From NCBI RefSeq assembly GCF_000423705.1, contig NZ_AUIM01000010.1:406001-470000 (forward strand): DNA of 64,000 nt, in the 5' to 3' direction. A program made the position numbers and the translations under genes. The notes beneath the pieces were generated by a model that saw only the letters and a list, made by a program, of their open reading frames with translations, was not told where the DNA came from and did not search any database. This DNA is from Stappia stellulata DSM 5886. GTDB lineage: Bacteria; Pseudomonadota; Alphaproteobacteria; Rhizobiales; Stappiaceae. Numbering within the stretch: the first letter of the stretch is position 1; the number at the start of each line of letters is the position of its first letter. Shown here one piece after another: positions 8,157 to 16,738 of the stretch.

Positions 8157-9041
8157 TTATCGGGCGCGCTTGTGCGCGTGGTAGGAACCGGAGGCGTAGA
8201 GCTGCTCTTCGATACGGCCGATCCGCTCCATGGCCGTGTCCTGCAACTCCGTCAGCATGGCGGCGGCAAGCCCCTCGACCACGCCGACCGCGGAAATGAT
8301 GGAGGGGAAAAAGGACGGACTTTCGGCGGAGAAAAGCAGACTTGTTGCGGCATGCGGTTGCAGCGGCGTTGCGCGGCTGTCGCTGAGGCTGATGAGCTTT
8401 GCCCCGGAGGTACGGACCCCCTCGGCGATCAGGTCGATCTCGCGCGCATAGGGCTGGAAGTTGATCGACAGCACCGCGTCGCGCTCCGTCAGCATCGCAA
8501 GATCGGCGACCAGAGACGAGCCTTCGGTCCCGAGCAGCTCCACGTTCGGCCGCAGCATCTTGCACAGATAGGTGAAGGTGAGCCCCGGCCCGCGACAGCT
8601 CATGAACGCGGCCACATAGATGCGCTCGGCATGCGCAAGGGTCCTTGCCGCGGCTGCAATGTCTTGCGGCGTATTGCTTTCCACCGCATAGGCGAGGCTC
8701 GCCTCCTGGGCCCGGAACGTTTCACCCAGAAGCCCCGCGCCCTTGTCCTGCTGCACGGCCGCGACCGCCTTGTCGGCATAGCGGGCCGGACCGGTGCGGA
8801 AACTGTCGGCGTAAAGCGCCCTGAGCTCCGACCAGTCGGCATATCCCAGCGTGCGGGCGAGCCGCACAAGCGTCGCCGGCGCGACGCCGGCGCGGTTGGC
8901 GATCTCGCGCATCGACAGAAGAACCACGTCGTCTGGATGATCGACCAGATAACGCGCGCCATCTGCCAGCCTGCGCGGCAGGGCGTCGATCCGGCCGATC
9001 ATCAGCTGGGTCAGGGCTTCAGGGGACGGTGCCTTCGCCAT
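8157..9041 (-). CDS. MurR/RpiR family transcriptional regulator
   Basis: This 294-residue protein has an N-terminal HTH_6 domain (about residues 5-80, with LSMREIANRAGVAPATLVRLARTLGY as recognition region). A SIS sugar-isomerase-like domain follows (about 120-265, with YVAAFMSCRG and AVLSINFQPYA). SIS domains in this family usually bind a phosphorylated sugar or a related metabolite. The gene sits 4 bp after the TRAP DctM gene and 14 bp before the aminotransferase, so it is embedded in the operon it probably controls. Confidence 0.93.
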   Translation of the reverse strand: MAKAPSPEALTQLMIGRIDALPRRLADGARYLVDHPDDVVLLSMREIANRAGVAPATLVRLARTLGYADWSELRALYADSFRTGPARYADKAVAAVQQDKGAGLLGETFRAQEASLAYAVESNTPQDIAAAARTLAHAERIYVAAFMSCRGPGLTFTYLCKMLRPNVELLGTEGSSLVADLAMLTERDAVLSINFQPYAREIDLIAEGVRTSGAKLISLSDSRATPLQPHAATSLLFSAESPSFFPSIISAVGVVEGLAAAMLTELQDTAMERIGRIEEQLYASGSYHAHKRAR

Positions 9042-9045
9042 GATG

Positions 9046-10350
9046 TTACCCGCTTATCAGGCTGGGCAACCAGAGAACGGTCGCCGGGAAGGCAATGAGT
9101 ATGGCGACGGTCACCACATCGGCAAGCAGGAACCACCCCACGCCCCGGAAGACATCGCTGATCGAAACCCGGTCGGCGACCACGTTCTTGATAACAAAGA
9201 CATTGAGGCCGACAGGAGGCGTGATCAAACCGATCTCAAGATACTTGGTGATCATCACGCCCGCGTAGATCAGGCTGATGTCCGCCGTCTCGAAGATCGG
9301 CAACAGAACCGGCAGCGTGAGCAGCATCACACCGATCGGGTCCAGGAACATGCCGAGCACGAGATAGATCAGCGAGACGGCGATGATGATCAGCAGCGGC
9401 GACATGTCCTCGCCGATCAGGCCCTGGACATAATCCGGGAACCCGGCAAAGGCGAAAAGACGCGTCAGCAGCGCCGCCGCGACAGCGATCAGGAAGATCG
9501 CGGAGGTCGAGCGGATGGTCTCGAAGGCGGCCTCCTTCAGCGCCGTCCAGGACAGGGTCCGCTTGGCGAAGCCGATCACAATCGACGCCAGGGCGCCGAT
9601 GGCGCCGGCCTCGGTCGCGGAAAACAGACCGGCGAAGATCCCGCCAAAGACCGTTACGACCAAGAGAAAGAGCGGCCAGGTGTCCGCAAGCGACAAGAAG
9701 CGTTCGCGCCAGTCAACTTCCGCCTCGCGGGGTGCAAGTCCGGGATTGTGCGTCACCCGCAGAAGGATCATCGCACCGTACATCAGGGCCGTCAGCAGGC
9801 CCGGGATGATCGCGCCGATGAAGAGCTGGCTGACCGGCACCTCGGCGAAAACGGCGTAGAGCAACAGGATCGTGCTCGGCGGGATCAGCGAGCCCATGGT
9901 GCCGGCCGCCGCGATGGTGCCGACCGCCAGTTTGGCGTCATAGCCGCGATCGAGCATGGCCGGCACGGCGATCTTGCCCATGGCAGCCGCGCAAGCGACG
10001 GAAGATCCGGTGACCGAGGAAAAGAGCGCGGCACCGCCGACCGACGAGATCGCAAGCCCGCCGGGCAGGAAATTGAGCCAGGCGCGCGCGACACGAAACA
10101 GGCCGTCGGTCAGTCCGGCGGCGAAACAGACATAGCCCATGAACAGGAACATGGGGATGGCGCTCAGGCTCCAATGCGCGGCAAAGGCGTGCGGCACCGA
10201 GCGCAGCACGCCCCAGGTCGCACGCTCTCCCACCAGAATATACATGCCGACAATGGCGACGAGGCCAAGGGCGGCTGCAACGGGAACGCGCAGCGCGAGA
10301 AGGACCATGAGCGCGGCAAGCGCCCAGTAAACGAGTGTAATGCTATCCAC
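9046..10350 (-). CDS. TRAP transporter large permease (DctM)
   Basis: This ~434-residue protein has about 12 hydrophobic stretches and DctM hallmarks such as FLFMGYVCFAAGLTDGLFR, GSLIPPSTILLLYAVFAE and LGMFLDPIGVMLLTLPVLLP near the C-terminal end. The last resembles the conserved D-P segment of the family. DctM forms the substrate pathway of Na+-driven TRAP importers. A GTG at 10350 with AGGGG upstream is taken as the start; it overlaps the DctQ stop by 8 bp. An ATG farther upstream would lie inside DctQ. Confidence 0.92.
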   Translation of the reverse strand: MDSITLVYWALAALMVLLALRVPVAAALGLVAIVGMYILVGERATWGVLRSVPHAFAAHWSLSAIPMFLFMGYVCFAAGLTDGLFRVARAWLNFLPGGLAISSVGGAALFSSVTGSSVACAAAMGKIAVPAMLDRGYDAKLAVGTIAAAGTMGSLIPPSTILLLYAVFAEVPVSQLFIGAIIPGLLTALMYGAMILLRVTHNPGLAPREAEVDWRERFLSLADTWPLFLLVVTVFGGIFAGLFSATEAGAIGALASIVIGFAKRTLSWTALKEAAFETIRSTSAIFLIAVAAALLTRLFAFAGFPDYVQGLIGEDMSPLLIIIAVSLIYLVLGMFLDPIGVMLLTLPVLLPIFETADISLIYAGVMITKYLEIGLITPPVGLNVFVIKNVVADRVSISDVFRGVGWFLLADVVTVAILIAFPATVLWLPSLISG

Positions 10351-10876
10351 GGTGAGGCCCCTGGTGGTCGCGGGTGGGTGCATGCGCCGATGCAACGCGA
10401 ACGAGCGCGCCGATGGCGCGCACGAAACAGAGAAGGGCGGTCAGCCCACCGGCCACCGGCAAGAAGAACCGTGGCGGCCACGTGATGACGGGGATCATGC
10501 CGACAATGAACTCGCCCTGGCGAAAGGCGCGCAGGGCCTGCTCGAAGCCTGCGTAGGCAACCAGCGCCAGGAACAGGCCGAAGCAGGCAAGGGCAATCGC
10601 GTCCAGAAGGGCTTTTCCGCGCGGTCCCCGGGTTTGATAGAAGAGGTCCACGGCGATGTTTTCATTGCGCCATTCGACATTCAGAAGCGGCAGGAAGATG
10701 AGCGCCGGCATCCACCAGTCAGACACGATCTCAAGGGTCGAGGGCATCGGCGCGCCGAACAGGTAGCGCCCTCCAACATCGAGACAGATCTGGAGCATCA
10801 TGACGACAAGGCAGAGGCTGGCGGCCAGCGCCAGAAGGCGGCCCAGTCTGCCCAGAAAAACATCGATTTGTTGCAT
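10343..10876 (-). CDS. TRAP transporter small permease (DctQ)
   Basis: This 177-residue membrane protein has four predicted helices in the DctQ pattern: LLALAASLCLVVMMLQICLD first, then the conserved WW/EIVSDWWMPALIF region. DctQ pairs with DctM. It lies between DctP (60 bp upstream, separated by a hairpin) and DctM (8-bp overlap). The last ~20 residues are polar and probably cytoplasmic. Confidence 0.9.
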   Translation of the reverse strand: MQQIDVFLGRLGRLLALAASLCLVVMMLQICLDVGGRYLFGAPMPSTLEIVSDWWMPALIFLPLLNVEWRNENIAVDLFYQTRGPRGKALLDAIALACFGLFLALVAYAGFEQALRAFRQGEFIVGMIPVITWPPRFFLPVAGGLTALLCFVRAIGALVRVASAHAPTRDHQGPHRG

Positions 10877-10904
10877 GTGGGTATCCGGCGGGTCAGAGAC
10901 GGGA

Positions 10905-10927
10905 GGCGGCGCCGGGAAGGCGCCGCC
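10905..10927 (-). other. Intercistronic stem-loop between dctP and dctQ
   Basis: Perfect 9-bp GC-rich arms (10905-10913 and 10919-10927) with a GGGAA loop lie just after the DctP stop. No U-tract follows on the transcribed strand. The position suits an RNA hairpin that protects the binding-protein part of the message; that role is inferred. Confidence 0.6.
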
Positions 10928-10936
10928 GCAACGGGC

Positions 10937-12052
10937 CTAGAGGCCGTAGTCGTTTTCCGAAAGCTTGTCGAAAATCTCGGACTTCATCCGCTCGGCAAGC
11001 GCGTCGCCCGACAGGCCGGAGGCCGTGATCTCTTCCCACTTGGCAAGCGATGCCTGGTAGCTCTCGATCAGCGCCTTCGCATTCTCGACGCCGTAGACGT
11101 CACTGGCCTTTTCGACGATGGCGGAGATATCCTGGCTGTTGAAGGTCGCGATTTCCGCTTCAAGCTTCTCCGGCTCGTTCATCACCTTCATGCCCTGATC
11201 GGCGGCAGCAGCCTTGGCCTCCTCGTTCTGGGTGACATAGGCCTCGGTGGTCGCCACAATGGCCGGAGCCATCTTGTCGAGCAGGACGCGCCGGTTTTCC
11301 GCGCTCAATTCCGCCCAGCTATCCTTGTTGAAGGCAAGCAGCGGGCCGGAATTGTAGACGCCGAAGCTGCCGAGCGTGATCGAACCCGCCACATCCCAAA
11401 GGGAATGCGTCTTCAAGGCCGCGGCAGGCTGCATGGCAATGTCGATCACGCCCTTGTCGAGCGCCTCGTACATTTCGGAACTGGAGGTATGAACCACGGT
11501 GCCGCCGGCCTCGGTGATCCAGCGATCCCAGGCACCGCCGGGCGAGCGGATGCGCTTGCCCGCCACGTCGGCCGTTTCGACAACATCGCTTTTGCTGATC
11601 AGCGCATAGGGAGCGGTCGCATAGCTTCCCGTGTAGACGACGTTCTGCTTCGCGAACTCGGCAATGCAGGGCGCGCAGTCGAGAAGCGTGAACTCGGTCA
11701 CCGCGGCCGCGACCGCCAGCGAATTGCCGCTCAACATCGCGAGCTCCGCAACGAGCTGGCTGGTCGGCAGCTGGGCGGGGTTGTAGGTGAGTGCCAGCAC
11801 CGAGGCGTCGACAACACCGTCGCCGAGACCGGTCAGCGTCTCCTTGCCACCCAGAAGCGCACCGCCGGAAACAAGGTTGAAGGTCACCTCGCCGTCGGAA
11901 GCCTCGGTCACCGCGGGGAAGTAAGTTTCATAGCCGGCAAAAATAGTGGGATGGGACGGCGCAACCCACGAGCTGACGGTGAGCTCGAACGCGGTTGCGC
12001 TGACAGAGCTTGCGAGGAGGCCGACAAGGGCGGCGCTAAGTGTTCTTTTCAT
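10937..12052 (-). CDS. TRAP transporter substrate-binding protein (DctP family)
   Basis: This 371-residue protein has a signal peptide (MKRTLSAALVGLLASSVSATA, cleavage near residue 21), then FELTVSSWVAPSHPTIFAGYETYFPAV. The central GGALLGGKETLTGLGDGVVD segment corresponds to the conserved G-x-L-G-x-x-x-E region of DctP proteins. It is the periplasmic receptor of the TRAP set at 9.0-12.1 kb. Its start overlaps the stop of the M81 metallopeptidase gene by 4 bp. The hydrolase being first in the operon hints that the ligand is a product or substrate of that enzyme. Confidence 0.92.
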   Translation of the reverse strand: MKRTLSAALVGLLASSVSATAFELTVSSWVAPSHPTIFAGYETYFPAVTEASDGEVTFNLVSGGALLGGKETLTGLGDGVVDASVLALTYNPAQLPTSQLVAELAMLSGNSLAVAAAVTEFTLLDCAPCIAEFAKQNVVYTGSYATAPYALISKSDVVETADVAGKRIRSPGGAWDRWITEAGGTVVHTSSSEMYEALDKGVIDIAMQPAAALKTHSLWDVAGSITLGSFGVYNSGPLLAFNKDSWAELSAENRRVLLDKMAPAIVATTEAYVTQNEEAKAAAADQGMKVMNEPEKLEAEIATFNSQDISAIVEKASDVYGVENAKALIESYQASLAKWEEITASGLSGDALAERMKSEIFDKLSENDYGL

Positions 12053-13536
12053 GTGTCCCTCTGGTTTTTCAGGTTGAAGCGCTCCCGAGACACGGCTCGG
12101 AAGGGCAGTCGCGAGACGTCAGCCATGGCCGGCCCCAGCGTTTCGCAGGAACGGATGACGTCGAACCGGCTGCCGAAGGCAGCACGGAAGTGGTTTTTTG
12201 CTTTCGCGAGCAATAGCGGCACGTGATCGATGTCGATGCCGTGCAGGCGGAAATAGGCGGCGTCGTTGGGGGACTGGCAGCCTGTCGTCACGATCACGCG
12301 CAGTCGCGCGACGCGCAGCAGCGCCGTCCGACCGAGATCGACGGGCATGCCGCGCTCCATTGCGTCTTCGTTGCGGAACCGGCCATCGGTCAGGCACAAC
12401 ACCTCGGCCTCGACACGAAGAGGCGTCCCGAACCACGCATCGAGCCGCCCGCCAAGCGAGAGGTCGAGCGTCGCACCGACCCCTGCTTCATGGGCCTTGG
12501 CCACCGTTTCGGGATCGCAGAAAAAGGCGAAGACGCAGCCTTCGGGAAGCTCCGCTTCGAGTGCGGCTGCAAACAGCCCCGGCGTATCGCCAATGCCGCC
12601 GGAGAGCGGATTGTCGGAAGGCTCGAGGATCGCGACCCTTTCCCCGGCGGCCCAGGGCCGGCTTGCAAGAAGCGCCTCTGCCGTCGGCAGATCCGGCTGG
12701 AAACGCGCCTGGTTGGCCTGCATCGCACGGACGACATGCTCGGCGAGCGCTGTGCCGCGGCTCTCGTCCTCGCAGGTAACCAGAACGCCCGCATTGGCCT
12801 GCGGCACATCCGCGTACGCGAAGCTGGCAAAGGGATAGGCTGCCAGGATGGGCGCGTCGGCTGATGTCGCCACGCCGCCTGTCTGCGCTTCCGTCTCGAT
12901 GTCGCGCATCGGACCGGGGCCGTCTGTGCGCATGTTGAAGCTCGGCAGGATCTTGTCGATTACCCGCAAAAGGACGCGGGTCTTGCGTTTGCCATCGATG
13001 ATGGTGGCGAGCATGTCGAGGGCGTCGATCGCCGCTTCCGCCATGTCGACATGCGGATAGGTGCGGTAGACCGTCGCCGCGTCGAGCCGTTCGACCAATT
13101 CCGGCGCGATACAGGCATGCATGTCGAAGGATGCCGCAATCGGCAGGTCGGGAAAGCGGGCGCGCAGGGCAGCCACAAGCGTGGTCTCGGGATCGGGATC
13201 GACCGTCCCGATGCAGGCGCCATGAAGCGACAGATAGAGACCGTCGATCCCCTCAAGGGCCGGATCCTCCGCAATCTCCCGCGTGATGCAATCCAGCACC
13301 GCCTGATCGACCGGGCCGGCCGGCGCAGCCGACGCGCAGCGCGAAAAGACCAGTTCGACATCGCCGCGCGCGTCCGCCCACGACAACGCGCCGCCCGCTT
13401 CGGTGGCCGTGCCGCGATAGAGCCCGGCCGCCGCCTCGCCTCGACACCATTCGCGCGCCTGAAACTGCGCCAGGGTCGTTTCACAGACAGAGAAGGAGTT
13501 TGCCTCGTGCCAAAGTCGGGCGACGCCTATACGCAT
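12049..13536 (-). CDS. M81 family metallopeptidase (MlrC-like)
   Basis: This 495-residue protein matches the MlrC (microcystinase C) family of zinc-dependent amidohydrolases. It begins MRIGVARLWHEANSFS, where HEANSF is the N-terminal family signature, and contains GIDGLYLSLHGACIGT, the YPHVDMAEAAIDAL segment with candidate zinc ligands, and EPSDNPLSGGIGD. MlrC proper cleaves linear microcystin peptides, but most relatives are untested. The gene leads an operon with TRAP transporter, RpiR regulator and aminotransferase genes, so hydrolysis of an amide or small peptide-like compound followed by amino-group removal is plausible. The start at 13536 follows a TTGACA promoter-like element. Confidence 0.9.
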   Translation of the reverse strand: MRIGVARLWHEANSFSVCETTLAQFQAREWCRGEAAAGLYRGTATEAGGALSWADARGDVELVFSRCASAAPAGPVDQAVLDCITREIAEDPALEGIDGLYLSLHGACIGTVDPDPETTLVAALRARFPDLPIAASFDMHACIAPELVERLDAATVYRTYPHVDMAEAAIDALDMLATIIDGKRKTRVLLRVIDKILPSFNMRTDGPGPMRDIETEAQTGGVATSADAPILAAYPFASFAYADVPQANAGVLVTCEDESRGTALAEHVVRAMQANQARFQPDLPTAEALLASRPWAAGERVAILEPSDNPLSGGIGDTPGLFAAALEAELPEGCVFAFFCDPETVAKAHEAGVGATLDLSLGGRLDAWFGTPLRVEAEVLCLTDGRFRNEDAMERGMPVDLGRTALLRVARLRVIVTTGCQSPNDAAYFRLHGIDIDHVPLLLAKAKNHFRAAFGSRFDVIRSCETLGPAMADVSRLPFRAVSRERFNLKNQRDT

Positions 13537-13574
13537 GACGGGTCCAATATCGATTTTGGATCATTCGTTCTAGT

Positions 13575-13604
13575 TACCTAAAAATAATTCATTTGTTTTG
13601 TCAA
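13575..13604 (-). promoter_or_regulatory. Candidate sigma-70 promoter of the M81-TRAP operon
   Basis: On the minus strand a perfect TTGACA (13604-13599) is followed after 18 bp by TAGGTA (13580-13575), about 40 bp upstream of the M81 start. The surrounding 60 bp is clearly AT-richer than its neighbours. Confidence 0.5.
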
Positions 13605-13898
13605 GCGGCGCGGCTGTTTCATCTCCGACGCGAACCGGACCGGGATCGACGCCCTTCAATCCGGGACGACACGTGTCGCCTTGTCGTTTTCGGCGCACCA
13701 CCCTGGGCAGACGACCCGCAGCCCGGCGCCGCGCACGGCTTGCCGGAGCCCGCAACAGTCATGATTGCGGAGATAATCGATGCGAGGCGGTGGCCAAAGC
13801 TTGTTGGGGGCCACCACCTGCAACAGGACCGTGCCCTCGGCCTTGTTTGACCGCCCCCTCTAGCGGAGCTGGCCCAGAGGCCCTCCTCACCAGGCGCG

Positions 13899-14206
13899 AT
13901 GCTTCGGGCATTGGAGCTTGCCGGTCAGGCCAAAGCCGCGCGGCCCGCGGGTCAACGCGCTTGCCGCCATCCGCCCGGGCGCCAGCGACCGCGACATCAC
14001 CCGCGCCATGACCGATGCGCTGATCGCGGACACCCGGGGGCTCGGTGTTTCCGATGGTCACCGTCGGGGCGCGGGCCGGAGTGCCCCGCCATGGCCAGAT
14101 CGGCGCCAACGCGGTGACGCTCTGGCATGGCAGGCGCACGGCCGGAGAGGTTGTGCCCGTCACCGGGCTGGGGACGCTGCTTGCGGATGTCGCGCAGGCG
14201 CGATAG
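13899..14206 (+). pseudogene. Decayed remnant resembling an M24 (Xaa-Pro) peptidase
   Basis: In the otherwise empty 13.6-14.3 kb gap, three pieces in different plus-strand frames join into one peptide. They are MLRALELAGQAKAARP (frame from 13899), VNALAAIRPGASDRDIT and following (frame from 13918), and VFPMVTVGARAGVPRHG running to a TAG at 14204-14206. The middle piece looks like the start of an M24 metallopeptidase catalytic domain, where IRPG and a downstream FP-VTVG segment are typical. At least two frameshifts and missing ends mean it cannot be functional. The family call is tentative; the coding character across shifted frames is the stronger observation. Confidence 0.42.
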
Positions 14207-14272
14207 GCACCGCGCGAGGAGCGCGACCTACGGGGTCCTTGGAACCCGCCTTGTCGAGAACCTCTCCAGGGA

Positions 14273-14977
14273 TCAGGTTCTGGCTTTTTCGAAGGCGCTC
14301 CAGGCAGCTTCGAACCGCTTGAAGTCGAAACCGGGCGCGCGCGCGGCATCGAGCACGATCCGTTCGGTGGCGAGCAGTTTGTCGACCGCCGCTTCAAGCC
14401 CGGGAATCACCGCCTCGGGGATCGCAACCGCCCCATGGCGGTCGGCGTGGATCAGCGCACCGGGCCGGACCGTCATTCCGTGAACGGTCACCGGCACATC
14501 GATCTCCGTGACATGCACAAATCCATGGCTCACCCCCACGGAGCCGGCCACAACCGGAAACCCTTTCGGCAGATCACCCAGATCGCGCATCACGCCGTTT
14601 GTCAGCGCACCGGCAAGACCGAACCCCTTGTGCACCGTGGTATTGATCTCGCCCCAATAGGCACCGATGCAATTGGGGAAATCCATATCCTCGATCACGG
14701 CAATGGCTGGCATCGCGCCTTCCGCCATATAGCGGTAGTAGGCCATGCGACGCTCGCGCACGATCTGCGCAGGCTCTTGCGAGGGCGCCAGCGCCGCAAT
14801 GCGGGCCGTGCGCGCATAGCCGACCATTGCCGGCGCATCCGGCGCGGAGGACAGCATCGTGCCGCGTGTGAAATCGTTGAAACCGCGCTTGCCCTGCGCC
14901 ACCTCGATGGCGTTGCAGACAGTGGGCGTATCGACGCGCCGCAGCACGTCCAGAAGCGAAGAAGACAAATTGGTCAT
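14273..14977 (-). CDS. RraA-like aldolase/decarboxylase family protein
   Basis: This 234-residue protein of the RraA family shows the substrate-binding GALTNGVMRDL segment (residues 123-133, with Arg131-Asp132) and HADRHGAVAIPEAV near residue 180. Enzymatic members are divalent-metal-dependent 4-hydroxy-4-methyl-2-oxoglutarate/oxaloacetate aldolases or decarboxylases that release pyruvate; others regulate RNase E. It is the last gene of the nine-gene TRAP operon and its start overlaps the alpha/beta-hydrolase stop by 4 bp. A catabolic aldolase role is therefore more likely than RNase control. Confidence 0.88.
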   Translation of the reverse strand: MTNLSSSLLDVLRRVDTPTVCNAIEVAQGKRGFNDFTRGTMLSSAPDAPAMVGYARTARIAALAPSQEPAQIVRERRMAYYRYMAEGAMPAIAVIEDMDFPNCIGAYWGEINTTVHKGFGLAGALTNGVMRDLGDLPKGFPVVAGSVGVSHGFVHVTEIDVPVTVHGMTVRPGALIHADRHGAVAIPEAVIPGLEAAVDKLLATERIVLDAARAPGFDFKRFEAAWSAFEKART

Positions 14978-15672
14978 GCGGCATCCTCCAGCCAGCGGAC
15001 GAGGGCCGCTGTCGTCGGTTCGGGGCGTTCGAGGGTGGGCAGATGTCCCGCCTCCTCGATGATTTCAAGCGTGCTCTGCGGCATCAATTCATGCATCAGC
15101 TTGTGCCGGGACAGCGGGCACAGCCGGTCGTGTCGCCCGCACAGGACCAGCGACGGGCCGGAGTAGGCACGCAAGGTCTCCGTCTGGTCGGGCCGGTCGC
15201 GCAGCGCCTTCGACTGGGCCACGAAGACCTCGGGTCCGAGATCACACGCCATCTGCAGACACAGGGCGGCGATGCCTCTGGGATCGGTGGCGTCATGCAG
15301 ATAGTTCGGAATCATCACATCGTGCATGACGGCGTCGAGACCTCCCGCCCGCACTGTCTCGATCTGGGGTCCGCGCCGCGCCCTGACCTCTTCCGTCTCC
15401 GCCAGCGGATTTGTGTCGAGCAGCGCCAGCCGCGCGACCCGCTCCGGCGCCTGACGAACGACTTCCATGGCGAGAATGCCCCCCATGGACAGGCCGGCCA
15501 GCGCAAATCGCGGCGGCGCACAGGCCAGAATGCCGGCGGCCAGATCCGTCATTGTCTCGCGCCCGGCAACGGGCAGGGTCATCACCGGGATACGTCCGCA
15601 CAAGGCGGCGATCTGCGGCGCGAAGAGACGCGCGTCGCACATCATGCCGGGCAACAGAACGAGGGGCGTCAT
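14974..15672 (-). CDS. Alpha/beta-hydrolase
   Basis: This 232-residue single-domain hydrolase starts MTPLVLLPGMMCDARLF, with the LLPG oxyanion-hole segment. The nucleophile elbow is ALAGLSMGG (Ser62). A later VLCGRHDRLCP carries the likely acid Asp, and EEAGHLPTLERP the catalytic His. The start at 15672 has a strong GGAGG, which rules out the in-frame extension upstream. Layout resembles 3-oxoadipate enol-lactonase-type enzymes, so a lactone or ester is a possible substrate. It lies in the TRAP operon between the cupin and RraA genes. Confidence 0.9.
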   Translation of the reverse strand: MTPLVLLPGMMCDARLFAPQIAALCGRIPVMTLPVAGRETMTDLAAGILACAPPRFALAGLSMGGILAMEVVRQAPERVARLALLDTNPLAETEEVRARRGPQIETVRAGGLDAVMHDVMIPNYLHDATDPRGIAALCLQMACDLGPEVFVAQSKALRDRPDQTETLRAYSGPSLVLCGRHDRLCPLSRHKLMHELMPQSTLEIIEEAGHLPTLERPEPTTAALVRWLEDAA

Positions 15673-15696
15673 GAAACCTCCATGGAGCTGGCAGCG

Positions 15697-15725
15697 GCCA
15701 CGCGGCGATACCGCCGCCGCGTGGC
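15697..15725 (-). other. Intercistronic stem-loop upstream of the alpha/beta-hydrolase
   Basis: Perfect 11-bp GC-rich arms (15697-15707, 15715-15725) with a 7-nt loop fill the 75-bp gap between the cupin and hydrolase genes, just ahead of the hydrolase ribosome-binding site. No U-tract is present. It may tune stability or translation of the downstream part of the message. Confidence 0.5.
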
Positions 15726-15747
15726 GCACACGACCATCACACGACCG

Positions 15748-16707
15748 TCAGCCGACCCAGGTCAGCCCGGCCGGATCATCCGTGGCGGTGACACGGTAAA
15801 GGCTCGCCTCCCCCGTCATCGAGGGCGCGATGGCATGAACCTCCCCCGGATTGAGCAGGCAGGTGTCACCGGGATTGAGCACGGTCTCGCCGCCTTCGTG
15901 TCGCAGCTTCCAATGCCCCCGAACCGGCATCAGAACCGTATGTTTGTCGCGAGCCGCCATCTCGTCGGCAACCGAGCCGCGCGTCAGGAACTCGACCTCG
16001 AACCCCGGCCGGTCCTTCAAAAGCGCATCGGGGCCGATCACCCGCGCCGGCCTGTCGGCGGCAAGCGCCATCAGGTCGCGGTAACGTGCCACATAGTCGC
16101 GCACGACACTTTCCACCGGCACCTCCGGAAAGGCCTTCAGCTCTTCTTCGCTCAAGACCGGCATCGGGGCGACGCCTTCAGGCAGGGGCTCGCCCTTCTT
16201 GCTGTCGTAAAGCACGCCGTTGTTGCCCAGAACGAGGCCATGCGCGCGCGCTTCCTCAATCACCTGCGGCGCCCAGGTCACGCCGCCGCCGGCATCGTCG
16301 CCCCCGAGGATCGCCATGATCATTCCATAGTCGGTTCCCACGTTTTCGAAGCCGCGGAAAATCCCGGTCGGGATGTTGAAAATGTCGCCTTCCTCGGCAA
16401 TGAACTCGCCAGCCGTTCCGTGACGGCCCCAGAAGAAACGCCACCGCCCCTTGAGGACGAAGAACACTTCCGCCGTGGTGTGGCTGTGCAGCGAGTTGCG
16501 GCAGTTCGGCGGCTGACCGGCCGCCCCGATATTGAAACCGGGTGTCTCGCGGATATGAACGTGCTGATCCGGGCTTTCCGAAACGCCGCCACCGATGATG
16601 GTAAAATTCTCCTTCTGATCGCTGCCCGGCGTATGGGCGTCGATGAAGGCGGTCTTGCAGGGGCGCAGCTCGCCATAGCGGACGATGCGCGAAGCAATAT
16701 CGGACAT
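15748..16707 (-). CDS. Double-cupin domain protein
   Basis: This 319-residue protein has two cupin barrels. The first (about residues 70-150) has the metal-binding pattern NSLHSHTTAEVFFVLKG followed by GDIFNIPTGIFRGF. The second (about 250-310) has KHTVLMPVRGHWKLRHEGG and LNPGDTCLLNPGEVHAI but lacks an obvious full HxH metal set. This layout occurs in gentisate- and quercetin-dioxygenase-like proteins and in sugar isomerases, so activity cannot be assigned. The start MSDIASR at 16707 is preferred over one 12 bp upstream. It lies 31 bp downstream of the SDR gene in the TRAP operon. Confidence 0.85.
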   Translation of the reverse strand: MSDIASRIVRYGELRPCKTAFIDAHTPGSDQKENFTIIGGGVSESPDQHVHIRETPGFNIGAAGQPPNCRNSLHSHTTAEVFFVLKGRWRFFWGRHGTAGEFIAEEGDIFNIPTGIFRGFENVGTDYGMIMAILGGDDAGGGVTWAPQVIEEARAHGLVLGNNGVLYDSKKGEPLPEGVAPMPVLSEEELKAFPEVPVESVVRDYVARYRDLMALAADRPARVIGPDALLKDRPGFEVEFLTRGSVADEMAARDKHTVLMPVRGHWKLRHEGGETVLNPGDTCLLNPGEVHAIAPSMTGEASLYRVTATDDPAGLTWVG

Positions 16708-16738
16708 GATGTCTCTCACTGTCTGGGAGGAAAAATTG

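Noticed and set aside
9040..10485. 481-codon plus-strand frame opposite the TRAP DctM gene
   Set aside because: The translation is almost entirely charged residues (R, D, Q, E, H), the mirror image of a hydrophobic membrane protein, with no family motif.
13759..14397. 212-codon minus-strand frame in the gap before the RraA-like gene
   Set aside because: It overlaps the RraA C-terminal end in another frame, has low-complexity Ser/Arg/Pro content, and the plus-strand remnant explains the region better.
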